A model generated the notes under the pieces. The model saw nothing but the letters and a program-made list of their open reading frames with translations. It was not told the DNA's origin and searched no databases. A stretch of DNA of 64,000 nt from Deltaproteobacteria bacterium. Its GTDB lineage: Bacteria > Desulfobacterota > Desulfomonilia > UBA1062. Positions 25,438 through 33,214 of the stretch are shown here, piece after piece (the stretch's first letter is position 1; each line of letters opens with the position of its first letter). A program made the position numbers and the translations under genes. The stretch lies in NCBI GenBank assembly GCA_018436855.1, contig JAHDKO010000076.1, positions 1-64,000 of the forward strand, given 5' to 3'.

Positions 25438-26915
25438 GGTGATTCTCCTTTCAATGCTTCGATAATGCCCTCGTCTGTGTATTCACCGGCTGTCACCTGC
25501 GCGGGAACGCCGAGTCTCTGCATGGCGGCTGCTGTCACCGGGCCGATGGCCGCAAGTCTCTTGGATCTGAGCAGGTCCTGCTCATCGCCCAGGAGCTCGA
25601 TGGCGTGCCGGATTCCCGAGGGGCTGGTGAACACCACGGTATCCGCCTCCGCAAGCGCGGAAAGGAAGCCCTCCTTCGAGGCCTCCTCCGGAAGCACGGT
25701 CTCGTACACCGGGATCTCCAGAACATTTGCACCCCGCTCTCTGAGGGCGTCCACCAGATAGCCCCTCGCTCCCTGTGCGCGGGGCAGGCACACCCTTTTC
25801 CCGGAGAGGTCGGTCTCACGGAACATCTCCACGATGCCCTCGGCCCGGTATTCTCCGGCCATGCCGTCCGCGCGGATGCCGTAGGCGAGGAGCGCGTCCC
25901 TGGTTCTGGGCCCGATGCAATAGATACCGCTCTTGTTGAAACTGCGTGCGTCCAGATTCGCCGCGAGCATCTTGTTCATGAAGAGCGGCACCGCGTTCTG
26001 CGAGGTGAAGATGAAGAGGTCGAAGGCGCTCACATCCGGCAGGTCAAAGGGCAGGGGGGAGATGTCCAGGAGCGGATAGAGCACCACCCTGGCGCCGTTG
26101 TCCGCAAAGAGCGAGGCGGTCTGAAGGGCGAGGTGCGAAGGCCGGGTGATGAGCACGGTCCTGCCGGCAAGGGGCTTAAGGGTGTCGTCGAAGAGCTCTT
26201 TGCTCAGGGATGCGACCGCGCCGACCACAATGATGCACGGGGAGCCGATGGCGTGCTCCCGGGCGTCCCTCCCCGCCCTGGCAAGGGTGGAATCCACCCG
26301 GCGCTGCAGAGGGGTGGTGGCGTCCTGCACGAGGGCGCAGGGCGTCTCCGGGCTCATTCCCTCCTGCACGAGCCTCTCCGCGATCTCCTTGATCCGCGAG
26401 GCGCCCATGAGGAACACGAGGGTGCCCTTCTCGGCGGCCAGGTGCTTCCAGTCGAGAAAGCCGGACTCCTTGGAGACGTCTTCGTGGGCGGTTACGAACT
26501 TGACCGACGAGGCATACCCCCGGTGGGTGGGGGGTATGCCGGCGCTGACCGGGCCTGCAATGGCGGAGGTGATTCCCGGAACGATCTCGAAAGGGATGCC
26601 GTGTTCTTTCAGATAGAGCGCCTCTTCGCCTCCCCGGCCGAACACGCAGGGGTCGCCGCCCTTGAGGCGCGCAACGGTCTTGCCCTGGCGTGCGAGCTCC
26701 ACCAGCAGTTCGTTGATCCGGGGCTGCTTCAGATACACCATTCCGCCGCGCTTTCCCACATACCGCTTTTCCGCTCCCGGCCTTGCCAGGGAGAGGATCT
26801 CCAGCGGAATGAGATCGTCGTACACGATCACGTCGCATTGGGGAATGATGCGGCACGCCTTGAGGGTGACGAGACCGGGGTCTCCCGGCCCGGCGCCGAT
26901 GAGAAAGACCTTCAT
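25434..26915 (-). CDS. cobA/hemD: Bifunctional uroporphyrinogen-III C-methyltransferase / synthase
   Basis: A 493-residue fusion. Residues 1-245 form the SUMT (CobA) domain that methylates uroporphyrinogen III to precorrin-2: FLIGAGPGDPGLVTLKA, DDLI, GKRGG and RLKGGDPCVFGRGGEE are all present. Residues about 255-490 form uroporphyrinogen-III synthase (HemD), which closes and inverts hydroxymethylbilane (FTSQNAV, FTSPSGIRH, IGPVTAAAM). Fused cobA-hemD is common in sulfate reducers. GGAGG precedes the ATG at 26915, and the frame overlaps hemC and ahbC by 4 bp each. A longer in-frame extension upstream is antisense-like noise over hemC. Confidence 0.95.
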   Translation of the reverse strand: MKVFLIGAGPGDPGLVTLKACRIIPQCDVIVYDDLIPLEILSLARPGAEKRYVGKRGGMVYLKQPRINELLVELARQGKTVARLKGGDPCVFGRGGEEALYLKEHGIPFEIVPGITSAIAGPVSAGIPPTHRGYASSVKFVTAHEDVSKESGFLDWKHLAAEKGTLVFLMGASRIKEIAERLVQEGMSPETPCALVQDATTPLQRRVDSTLARAGRDAREHAIGSPCIIVVGAVASLSKELFDDTLKPLAGRTVLITRPSHLALQTASLFADNGARVVLYPLLDISPLPFDLPDVSAFDLFIFTSQNAVPLFMNKMLAANLDARSFNKSGIYCIGPRTRDALLAYGIRADGMAGEYRAEGIVEMFRETDLSGKRVCLPRAQGARGYLVDALRERGANVLEIPVYETVLPEEASKEGFLSALAEADTVVFTSPSGIRHAIELLGDEQDLLRSKRLAAIGPVTAAAMQRLGVPAQVTAGEYTDEGIIEALKGESP

Positions 26916-27805
26916 GAAAATTCCTCCGGGCGGACCCTTTCCTTCAGGGCAAGTGCCAGACGCCGCCCCACCGAAGGGTCCGTACCCTGCATGTGCATCT
27001 GCTCCATGCACCTCTCGTCGGGGCTTCCGAGCATGCCCAGGATGGAGATGGTTGCGCCGCTGTCCAGGGTCGCGTATGCCCCTGCGGGGAGGTTGCAGTC
27101 GGAGCCCAGGGCCGCGAGAAACTCCCGCTCCGCTACCGCGCAGATCCGGGTGGGACGGTGGTCGATCCTTTCGAGCAGTGCATTGAGCTCCCGGTCGGAG
27201 CTTCTCGCCTCGACCGCGATGATGCCCTGCCCGGGCGAGGGAACCATGCTCCGGACATCGAGCGCTGTTCCCTCTTTGAGCCCGAGCCTCCTGACGCCTG
27301 CCGCGGCCAGGACCACGGCGTCCACGGTTTTCCCCACCTTGCCAAGCCTGGTGGGCACGTTTCCCCGGATGTCCACCACGTGCAGGTCGGGGCGGAGCAT
27401 GCGTACCTGGCACCGTCTGCGCATGCTCGACGTGCCGACGCGCGCCCCTGCGGGGAGATCTTCCAGGGTGTGGCCGCCTGCGGAAAAGAGCATGTCACGG
27501 GGGTCTTCCCGCTCGAGGTACGCACCGATGGCAAGCCCCTGGGGCAGCACGGCCTGCATGTCCTTGAGGCTGTGGACCGCGAGGTCGATCTCGTCGTCCA
27601 GAAGCCTGCGCTCGATCTCCTTGACGAACACGCCCTTGCCGCCGATGGTGTCCAGGGGGGTGTCCGAGAGGATGTCGCCGGTGGTCTTCACCGTGCATAC
27701 CTCGGTAGCGATGCCCGGTTCCAGCCGGGCAAGCGCCTCCCGCACCATGTTCGTCTGCAGCAGCGCCAGGCTGCTACCCCTTGTGCCGATCCTGATAATC
27801 CTCAT
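26912..27805 (-). CDS. hemC: Porphobilinogen deaminase
   Basis: A 297-residue enzyme that polymerises four porphobilinogen units into hydroxymethylbilane. The N-terminal IGTRGSSLALLQTN, the active-site DLAVHSLKDM and the dipyrromethane-cofactor Cys in GSDCNLPAGAYA are present. Length is typical. It overlaps the end of hemA by 32 bp and the start of cobA/hemD by 4 bp (ATGA), so translation of the operon is probably coupled. Confidence 0.97.
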   Translation of the reverse strand: MRIIRIGTRGSSLALLQTNMVREALARLEPGIATEVCTVKTTGDILSDTPLDTIGGKGVFVKEIERRLLDDEIDLAVHSLKDMQAVLPQGLAIGAYLEREDPRDMLFSAGGHTLEDLPAGARVGTSSMRRRCQVRMLRPDLHVVDIRGNVPTRLGKVGKTVDAVVLAAAGVRRLGLKEGTALDVRSMVPSPGQGIIAVEARSSDRELNALLERIDHRPTRICAVAEREFLAALGSDCNLPAGAYATLDSGATISILGMLGSPDERCMEQMHMQGTDPSVGRRLALALKERVRPEEFS

Positions 27806-29012
27806 CGAGCTGGAAGATCCTCCGTGTCTGTTCGATATTGGTGAGCGTGGGGTGGGCCTTCAGATAGCTCGCCACCCGGTGGAGATACCGCTTGAGCGAG
27901 GAGCGGAGCTTCTGCTCCACGATGGCCGCATGCCGGGGCTCGAGAGAGTTCGCCCCCATCTCCGAGGCGATGTACTCGTCCATGAGGCTAAACAGGTCCC
28001 GGATGGTGGCCTGGGCGTCCAGGGAGCCGGCCCATCTGGCGAAGCGCCCCACCTCGGCCGAGACGATGGTCAGCGCCTTGTCCGTCTCCTCCTGCCGGAA
28101 GGAGACATGCTTGTCAACAATGGATTTGAGCGCATCTATGTCGTAGAGGTAGCAGTTGTAGCATTTCCCCGCCTCGGGCTCAACGTCCCGCGGGACCGCG
28201 ATGTCGATGATGATCATGGGCTCGTTCCTGCGCTGCTTCATCACGCCGTCCATCATGGCCCGGGTGATGATGGGGGCCGGGGAGCCGGTCGAGGTGATGA
28301 CGATGGCGCACCGGAGGAGCTCCTCCCTCAGGGCGCTGAAAGAGCGGGGCTTTCCGCCCAGCTCCGCGGCCAGGTCGCACGCGGCGGAAAAGGTCCGGTT
28401 GATGATGCACAGGTCGCCGGCGCCCCGGTCCTTGAGGCGGCGGGCCGCAATGCCCGCCATGTCGCCCGCCCCGATGACGAGCACCGGGCTGGCGCTGATG
28501 TCGCCGAAGATGTGGCAGGCCAGCTCGACCGCCTGTGAAGCCACGGATACCGGGTATCTGCCGATGGAGGTTTCGGTGCGCACCCGTTTGGCCGTCCGGA
28601 AGGTCCGGTGCAGGGCCTTGTTCAGAAAGGTTGAGGTGGTGCCGGCTGCCAGGGCCTGCCGGTAGGCATCCTTGACCTGGCCCAGGATCTGATTTTCCCC
28701 GATAATGAGAGAATCGAGGCCCGAGGCCACCATGAACAGATGCCGGATCGCCTCTTCGCCCCGGAAGATTTCGCAATAGCCCCTGAGGTCTTCGCCGGAT
28801 ACCCCCGAGAGCGATGCCACGTGCTGCAGCAGGGCAAGCTCATCCACTCCGGTCCAGTATACCTCGGAGCGGTTGCACGTGGTGAGTGCATACACCTCTC
28901 CTCGGCCGCGCGCACACAGGCCCCGGAAGTCCTGCGGGGACAGGACGACCTTTTCCCTGACCTCCACGGGCGCGCTCCGGTGGTTGATGCTGAGGCAGCC
29001 GAGCCGGTTCAT
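27774..29012 (-). CDS. hemA: Glutamyl-tRNA reductase
   Basis: A 412-residue first enzyme of C5 tetrapyrrole synthesis, reducing Glu-tRNA to glutamate-1-semialdehyde with NADPH. The nucleophilic Cys is in ALTTCNRSEVY at about residue 50, followed by the ASGLDSLIIGENQILGQVK block, the NADPH fold (VLVIGAGDMAG) and a C-terminal helical dimer domain. The ATG at 29012 overlaps the TGA of the preceding gene (ATGA); an upstream in-frame extension is not needed. hemL (the next step) is not in the window. Confidence 0.96.
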   Translation of the reverse strand: MNRLGCLSINHRSAPVEVREKVVLSPQDFRGLCARGRGEVYALTTCNRSEVYWTGVDELALLQHVASLSGVSGEDLRGYCEIFRGEEAIRHLFMVASGLDSLIIGENQILGQVKDAYRQALAAGTTSTFLNKALHRTFRTAKRVRTETSIGRYPVSVASQAVELACHIFGDISASPVLVIGAGDMAGIAARRLKDRGAGDLCIINRTFSAACDLAAELGGKPRSFSALREELLRCAIVITSTGSPAPIITRAMMDGVMKQRRNEPMIIIDIAVPRDVEPEAGKCYNCYLYDIDALKSIVDKHVSFRQEETDKALTIVSAEVGRFARWAGSLDAQATIRDLFSLMDEYIASEMGANSLEPRHAAIVEQKLRSSLKRYLHRVASYLKAHPTLTNIEQTRRIFQLDEDYQDRHKG

Positions 29013-29824
29013 CGGGCAAGCCCCGCGCCGTGGGCGCCCGGGTATGCCAGGTTCACCCCGACGAACAGGATGATCATGATAAGGAACCCGGCAATGGTGA
29101 TGAGAGCGGTCCTCCTGCCCGACCACCGGATGGCGAACCGCTGGTGAAGGCTGAACGCGAAGACCAGCCACATGGCCGCCCCTGCCGAGATCTTCATTGC
29201 GATCTGGGAAAGGTCCACGTCCAGGCTCGATGCCCACAGTGCTCCGAAGAGCATGCCCGCGGTGATGGCGACGAATCCGGCCCCGAGGCAGGCGGACAGG
29301 ATCCTGTCCAGGAGCTTCAAGGGAGGGAGGCTCGCCGCGCTCCAGTGCAGGTGCCCTTTCCGGATGATGCCCTCATGGATCAGATAGACGACCGAAACCA
29401 CGAACGCCACGGCAAAGAGTGCCTCCCCGGCGACCACGCTCACGGTGTGCAGGGGGTACCACGCCTGGAACATCGCGGGAAGGGCGCCCTCGCCTGCCTG
29501 GAGCCTCGGCGCGATCATCCCGAGGGCTACGCCCGCCACGGGCAGAAAAAAGGCGCCGAGCACCGCGGTCTGTCTCCGGAAGGCGAAGAAGATGAAGACC
29601 AGGGAAGCGAGCAGAACCATCATGTTGGCGGCCTGGACGGGAGACGCCAGGGGGATGGGACAAGCCGGTCCGGTCATGGAGAGGGTGAGCAGGATGTGGA
29701 TCGCGATGCTGGCCAGGAACATCCCGCGGGCGATCAGCACAACCGGACGCCTTCTCCAGAAGAGGTAGGTGATGAAACAGACGCCGGTAAGGACATAGAG
29801 GAGGACCATAATCCACAGGATCAC
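29009..29824 (-). CDS. CcsA/HemX-type cytochrome c assembly membrane protein
   Basis: A 271-residue protein with about eight transmembrane helices. It has the family pattern of PF01578, with a His in YPLHTVSVVAGEALF and a late Trp/His segment (AMWLVFAFSLHQRFAIRW). In many bacteria a HemX-type gene precedes hemA and affects HemA level or heme handling; CcsA proper exports heme for c-type cytochromes. The tight position between sirC and hemA (4-bp overlaps on both sides) favours the HemX-like role. Confidence 0.85.
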   Translation of the reverse strand: MILWIMVLLYVLTGVCFITYLFWRRRPVVLIARGMFLASIAIHILLTLSMTGPACPIPLASPVQAANMMVLLASLVFIFFAFRRQTAVLGAFFLPVAGVALGMIAPRLQAGEGALPAMFQAWYPLHTVSVVAGEALFAVAFVVSVVYLIHEGIIRKGHLHWSAASLPPLKLLDRILSACLGAGFVAITAGMLFGALWASSLDVDLSQIAMKISAGAAMWLVFAFSLHQRFAIRWSGRRTALITIAGFLIMIILFVGVNLAYPGAHGAGLAR

Positions 29825-30492
29825 GGCAGCACCTCCGTCAGGTCGATGTGCTGGCCGAGGGCCTCGAAGAGGATCCGTTCCGCGAGCTCCCGATCGTGCT
29901 CCCGGATGGCGTCCAGGAGCTCGGAGTCGATCAGCACCTCGAATATCCGTTTTCGATCTCTCTGTCCGCCTTCACCTGAGAGCACGATGGGCCTGATCCT
30001 GCCCATGATGAGCGCGAGAATGGAATACTCGTCTCCCAGGAGCTTGCCGATCCGGATGCGCATCTTTTTCGAAAGGGCCGGAGAGACCCCGCCGGTGGAG
30101 ATGGCGATCTTGATGGGGCCCTTTTCCACGACCGAGGGGACGATGAAGCTGCACAGCCCTGGCTGGTCCACGACATTGCAGAAGACGCGGCGTGAATCCG
30201 CGTCGCGGCTCACTGCAACGTTCGTCTTCTCGTCGTCCGTGGCCGCGATGACCAGCCAGGCATCGTCCAGATCCCCTGGTTCGTAATCCCTGCGCACAAC
30301 CTCGAGCCCGTCGTCCTGTGTGATCCTCTCGACCACCTCGGTCGCGACGACCTTCACGCGGGCGCCCGCCCTGCGGAGCGCCTCGATCTTCCGCCAGGCA
30401 ACCATTCCCCCGCCCACCACCACCACGGGCCTGCCCTCGAGGTCGATGAAGAGCGGGTAAAAGCGATTGTCCATGGTCTGAAGATCGTCCAT
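29821..30492 (-). CDS. sirC: Precorrin-2 dehydrogenase (sirohydrochlorin branch)
   Basis: A 223-residue NAD-binding protein. VVVVGGGMVAWRKIEALRRAG is the Rossmann motif of CysG-N/Met8p/SirC, which oxidises precorrin-2 to sirohydrochlorin; some members also insert iron. The family SPALSKKMRIRIG segment is at about residues 138-150. A second ATG at 30474 is possible. It is the first gene of the hem operon and overlaps the next gene by 4 bp. With the CobA domain downstream it completes the siroheme branch. Confidence 0.92.
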   Translation of the reverse strand: MDDLQTMDNRFYPLFIDLEGRPVVVVGGGMVAWRKIEALRRAGARVKVVATEVVERITQDDGLEVVRRDYEPGDLDDAWLVIAATDDEKTNVAVSRDADSRRVFCNVVDQPGLCSFIVPSVVEKGPIKIAISTGGVSPALSKKMRIRIGKLLGDEYSILALIMGRIRPIVLSGEGGQRDRKRIFEVLIDSELLDAIREHDRELAERILFEALGQHIDLTEVLP

Positions 30493-30515
30493 CGTTTTTT
30501 TGTCCGTTTCTTTTT

Positions 30516-31274
30516 TTAGCGCACCTGTTTCAGCCAGTCCTTGATGATGGGCAGGACCCGGGGGTCCTTTCTCAGCTGGTGCGCCGCCTGCGGGAGCATG
30601 ATGAGCTTCTTGGGGTGGCAGGCGGCGTCAAAGAGCCTGGGTGCATGCTCCGGAGGCACGGTTTCGTCGTCTTCGCCGTGCACGATGCCCACCGGCCGCG
30701 GCGAGACAAAGGGTAGATGCGCGCCCGGCCTCAGGTCGAGAAAATCATCATACCACCGAGACAGGTCCGGAGGGAACAGCTCGTCCCGGATCACGCCGAT
30801 CTTAAGGAAGTGCTCTTTGAGCGCCAAAGGGTCTTCGGGCAGGATGTCGCGGAAGTTCTCCGGCGTCGCCATGAGCAGGAGGCTCTGCAGGTATTTTTCC
30901 ATGGAGGCGTACCGCGCCGCGACCGCGCCACCCGCGGAGAAGGCGACGCAGTGGATGGCCGAGGGATCGATGCCCGGGGTGTTGTATACCCGGTAGACCA
31001 CGGCGCAGAGGTCGTCGTACCACCCGTGCATGTCGATGCTGCCCCCGGAGAGACCGCAGCCCCGGAAGTTGAAGAGGACACTGCAGTATCCCTCGCGCCC
31101 GAGCTCCTTCACCAGGTCGAGGTACCCCCGGTCTGTCGGATCGGGGTTTCCCCCGGGAATCCCATGGCAGAAAACGACGACGGGACGCAGTCCCCGGAAG
31201 GAATCCTCAGGGCAGTACAGCCATGCTCTGATTCTTATGTCCTGCAGGGTTAGCGCTAACTCTCTGGATTTCAT
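30516..31274 (-). CDS. Alpha/beta hydrolase
   Basis: A 252-residue serine hydrolase of the S33/dienelactone-hydrolase-like group. FCHGIPGG forms the oxyanion region, the nucleophile Ser is in VAFSAGGAVAA, the acid in HGEDDETVPP and the His in PQAAHQLRKDP. No signal peptide is seen. The ATG at 31274 lies within the 3' end of the upstream TPR gene (68-bp overlap); no better start is available downstream. It ends 23 bp before sirC and may be cotranscribed with the hem operon. Confidence 0.82.
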   Translation of the reverse strand: MKSRELALTLQDIRIRAWLYCPEDSFRGLRPVVVFCHGIPGGNPDPTDRGYLDLVKELGREGYCSVLFNFRGCGLSGGSIDMHGWYDDLCAVVYRVYNTPGIDPSAIHCVAFSAGGAVAARYASMEKYLQSLLLMATPENFRDILPEDPLALKEHFLKIGVIRDELFPPDLSRWYDDFLDLRPGAHLPFVSPRPVGIVHGEDDETVPPEHAPRLFDAACHPKKLIMLPQAAHQLRKDPRVLPIIKDWLKQVR

Positions 31275-32346
31275 CTTCAAGCAGATTGTATCTCCTGTAT
31301 ACAAAGGCCCACGACTGCAACTCATGTTCGTCGAGGACCATTTCGTCGCTGTCCGGGAAGGTCCTGGCGGGGATCCGGTTGCTCGATGCGAGCAGGCGGA
31401 TGGTGGGCTCCGGGATCTTCAGCAGCATGGACGCCCTCTCCAGCGACGTCTTTCTTGGCTTTGCATGTCCGACCTTTTTGAAGACAAAGGTCTGGAGGAT
31501 GTTTTTCCGGGTGGCTTCCCGGTCGCAGGAAAAGGCCCTGTCAAGGATGTCGACATAGCCCTCATCCATCTGATAGCGGATGTTCGCCAGCTCCACCAGG
31601 GCCCTGACATCGTCGGGGTACTCTTCGAGCATAGCGCTCAGGATCTGCGAAGCCTCTTCCATGTTGTTGAGAAAGAAGTGGATCTCGGAGAGATAGAGGT
31701 AGGTGTCCTTTTCCTTGTCGCCCAGGTCCATGGCCTTGGTGAACATCTCCAGGGCGAGGTCCAGGTGCCCCAGCTCCCGGTGACAGATGCCGATGAGCTT
31801 GTGGATCAGCGGCGAGGTCGAGCACAGGGTGTTCGCCTTTTCCAGATCGTCCGCGGCGATGGTGTAGTATCCCTGCTCCATCTTGCTGCGCGCCCGCGAC
31901 ATGAAGGTCTTGAAGCGATCGTCGAACCCCATGGACGAAAGGCCCAAGTCCCCGTTCTTGAAATGGAACCCGGCGGTGCACAAATCGATGTATTCGCGGT
32001 TTTCTTCGAAGGGATCGCCGGACTGGAGCACGTCGATCACCCGCTGGCAGAGATTCTTGATGGGGAGCATGCTGTTGATCTTGTTCGCCACATTGAAGCC
32101 CACGGCGCACACGTCGTTGCTGTCCATCTCGGAAAGGTGGCGGGCCTCGGTCATGAGCTCCTTGAAGAAGAGATTCGTCATTTCCTTTGAGTTGAAGATG
32201 GGAAGCCCCATGGCGGATTTGTACTGCCCTGCGGGGCAGCTGTATTCATAACTGAGCCAGAGCTCGCCGTATTCGGTGTCGATCCGTTCCACCTCTACGG
32301 AGATGATCTCGATAAGTCCTTTGGGCTGTTCCAGTTTTCCACGCAT
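31207..32346 (-). CDS. TPR protein with C-terminal excisionase-like helix-turn-helix
   Basis: A 379-residue cytoplasmic protein. An N-terminal alpha/beta part of about 130 residues resembles nothing I can name. Residues about 150-270 are TPR-like helices (KMEQGYYTIAADDLEKANTL, HLDLALEMFTKAMDLGDK, NMEEASQILSAMLEEYPDD). The C-terminal block (TSLERASMLLKIPEPTIRLL, then ASSNRIPART, DEMVLDEHELQSWAF) looks like a MerR/excisionase HTH_17 DNA-binding domain. A DNA-binding TPR regulator is the inference; no family name is certain. Confidence 0.75.
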   Translation of the reverse strand: MRGKLEQPKGLIEIISVEVERIDTEYGELWLSYEYSCPAGQYKSAMGLPIFNSKEMTNLFFKELMTEARHLSEMDSNDVCAVGFNVANKINSMLPIKNLCQRVIDVLQSGDPFEENREYIDLCTAGFHFKNGDLGLSSMGFDDRFKTFMSRARSKMEQGYYTIAADDLEKANTLCSTSPLIHKLIGICHRELGHLDLALEMFTKAMDLGDKEKDTYLYLSEIHFFLNNMEEASQILSAMLEEYPDDVRALVELANIRYQMDEGYVDILDRAFSCDREATRKNILQTFVFKKVGHAKPRKTSLERASMLLKIPEPTIRLLASSNRIPARTFPDSDEMVLDEHELQSWAFVYRRYNLLEDEIQRVSANPAGHKNQSMAVLP

Positions 32347-32464
32347 GGGGAAAATCTATGCTGAGGGCGCCAAAATGTCAACAGGAGGAAAGCAAAGGCC
32401 GGCCAATTACCGGTGGAAACAGGAGGGGATTTGTGATAGCTCACTGGTCACGGAGGTTTAAAGC

Positions 32465-33181
32465 ATGAAGAGATTTCTCGTTTCCGGAGGGATCTTGGCC
32501 TTTTCTGTTCTCGTTCTTTTTCCGCTAACCGCTCTCTGCGCACCCAGGGCCGAACCGCTGGACCCGGTGTTCGACGCAGGAGAGATCCCTCAGGGCAAGG
32601 ATCTTGTCCACGAGTATCTCCTGAAGAATGCCGGGGACGAACCCCTGGTTTTCAAGGCGAGGCCGTGCTGAGGGGTCGATATTTCTGCCCCGGGCGGGCA
32701 GACCATAGAACCGGGCAAGGAGGGGAAGATCGCGGTGAGGATATCCACCCGGTCATACACGAGCCAGGTTCTCAAGCACATCAGGGTGGAGACCAATGAC
32801 CCCGAGGCGGGCCTCGTCACCTTCACCCTGAAGGCGCAGGTCGTGGAGATATTCAAGGTGGCTCCCCGCCTGGTGAACTTCGGGAAGATACTGCAGAACC
32901 AGACCTCCGTCCGGGAGCTCGTGTGCGAGAATCAGGGAGGGGAACCGGTCAGGATTTTGTCGGTCGAGACAAAGCCTCCCACCCTGCTTTCCCTCGGGGA
33001 GCAGGAGCCGTTCGTGTTGAATCCCGGGCAGAGCAGGAAGATCGCGGTGAAGCTGTCCAGCGGGTCGTACGAAGGGTATGTTCACGGGTACGTGAAGATC
33101 AAGACCGACCTCGAGTTCCTCCCGGAAAAGGTCGTCCGCGTCCGGGCCGATGTGAAGAAAAAGCAGGACACCGGCCAGTGA
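32465..33181 (+). CDS. DUF1573 domain protein, candidate selenoprotein (in-frame TGA)
   Basis: A 238-residue exported protein if the TGA at 32669-32671 is read as selenocysteine (residue 69). Before it lie a signal peptide (LAFSVLVLFPLTALCA) and the DUF1573 start (FDAGEIPQGKDLVHEYLLKN). After it the same frame continues the family (TIEPGKEGKIAV, HIRVETND) and a second immunoglobulin-like repeat to the end. The TGA falls in RPC-TGA-GVD, where the family usually has P-S-C-G-C-T, so Sec would replace a conserved Cys. A hairpin at 32684-32702 fits a bacterial SECIS. DUF1573 proteins are extracytoplasmic domains of unclear role. A nonsense mutation is the alternative. Confidence 0.72.
32684..32702 (+). 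promoter_or_regulatory. Candidate bacterial SECIS hairpin
   Basis: TCTGCCC (32684-32690) pairs perfectly with GGGCAGA (32696-32702) around the loop CGGGC. The loop begins 19 nt after the TGA and has G at its second position. Both agree with the known bSECIS rules (loop 16-37 nt downstream of UGA, G among the first two loop bases). It would bind SelB. Confidence 0.6.
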
Positions 33182-33214
33182 CCTTCAGATGAGATAGACA
33201 CACCCGGCGGGCCC

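Noticed and set aside
26916..27413. In-frame N-terminal extension of cobA/hemD
   Set aside because: It lies within hemC, and the strong ribosome binding site and conserved SUMT start are at 26915.
25605..28538. Very long open frame (977 codons) on the plus strand
   Set aside because: It runs antisense over cobA/hemD, hemC and hemA, which have clear families; long antisense frames are expected in GC-rich genes.
31249..31260. Perfect 12-bp palindrome GTTAGCGCTAAC
   Set aside because: It lies inside the overlapping coding ends of two genes, is too short to stand out in 64 kb, and no regulator site was expected there.
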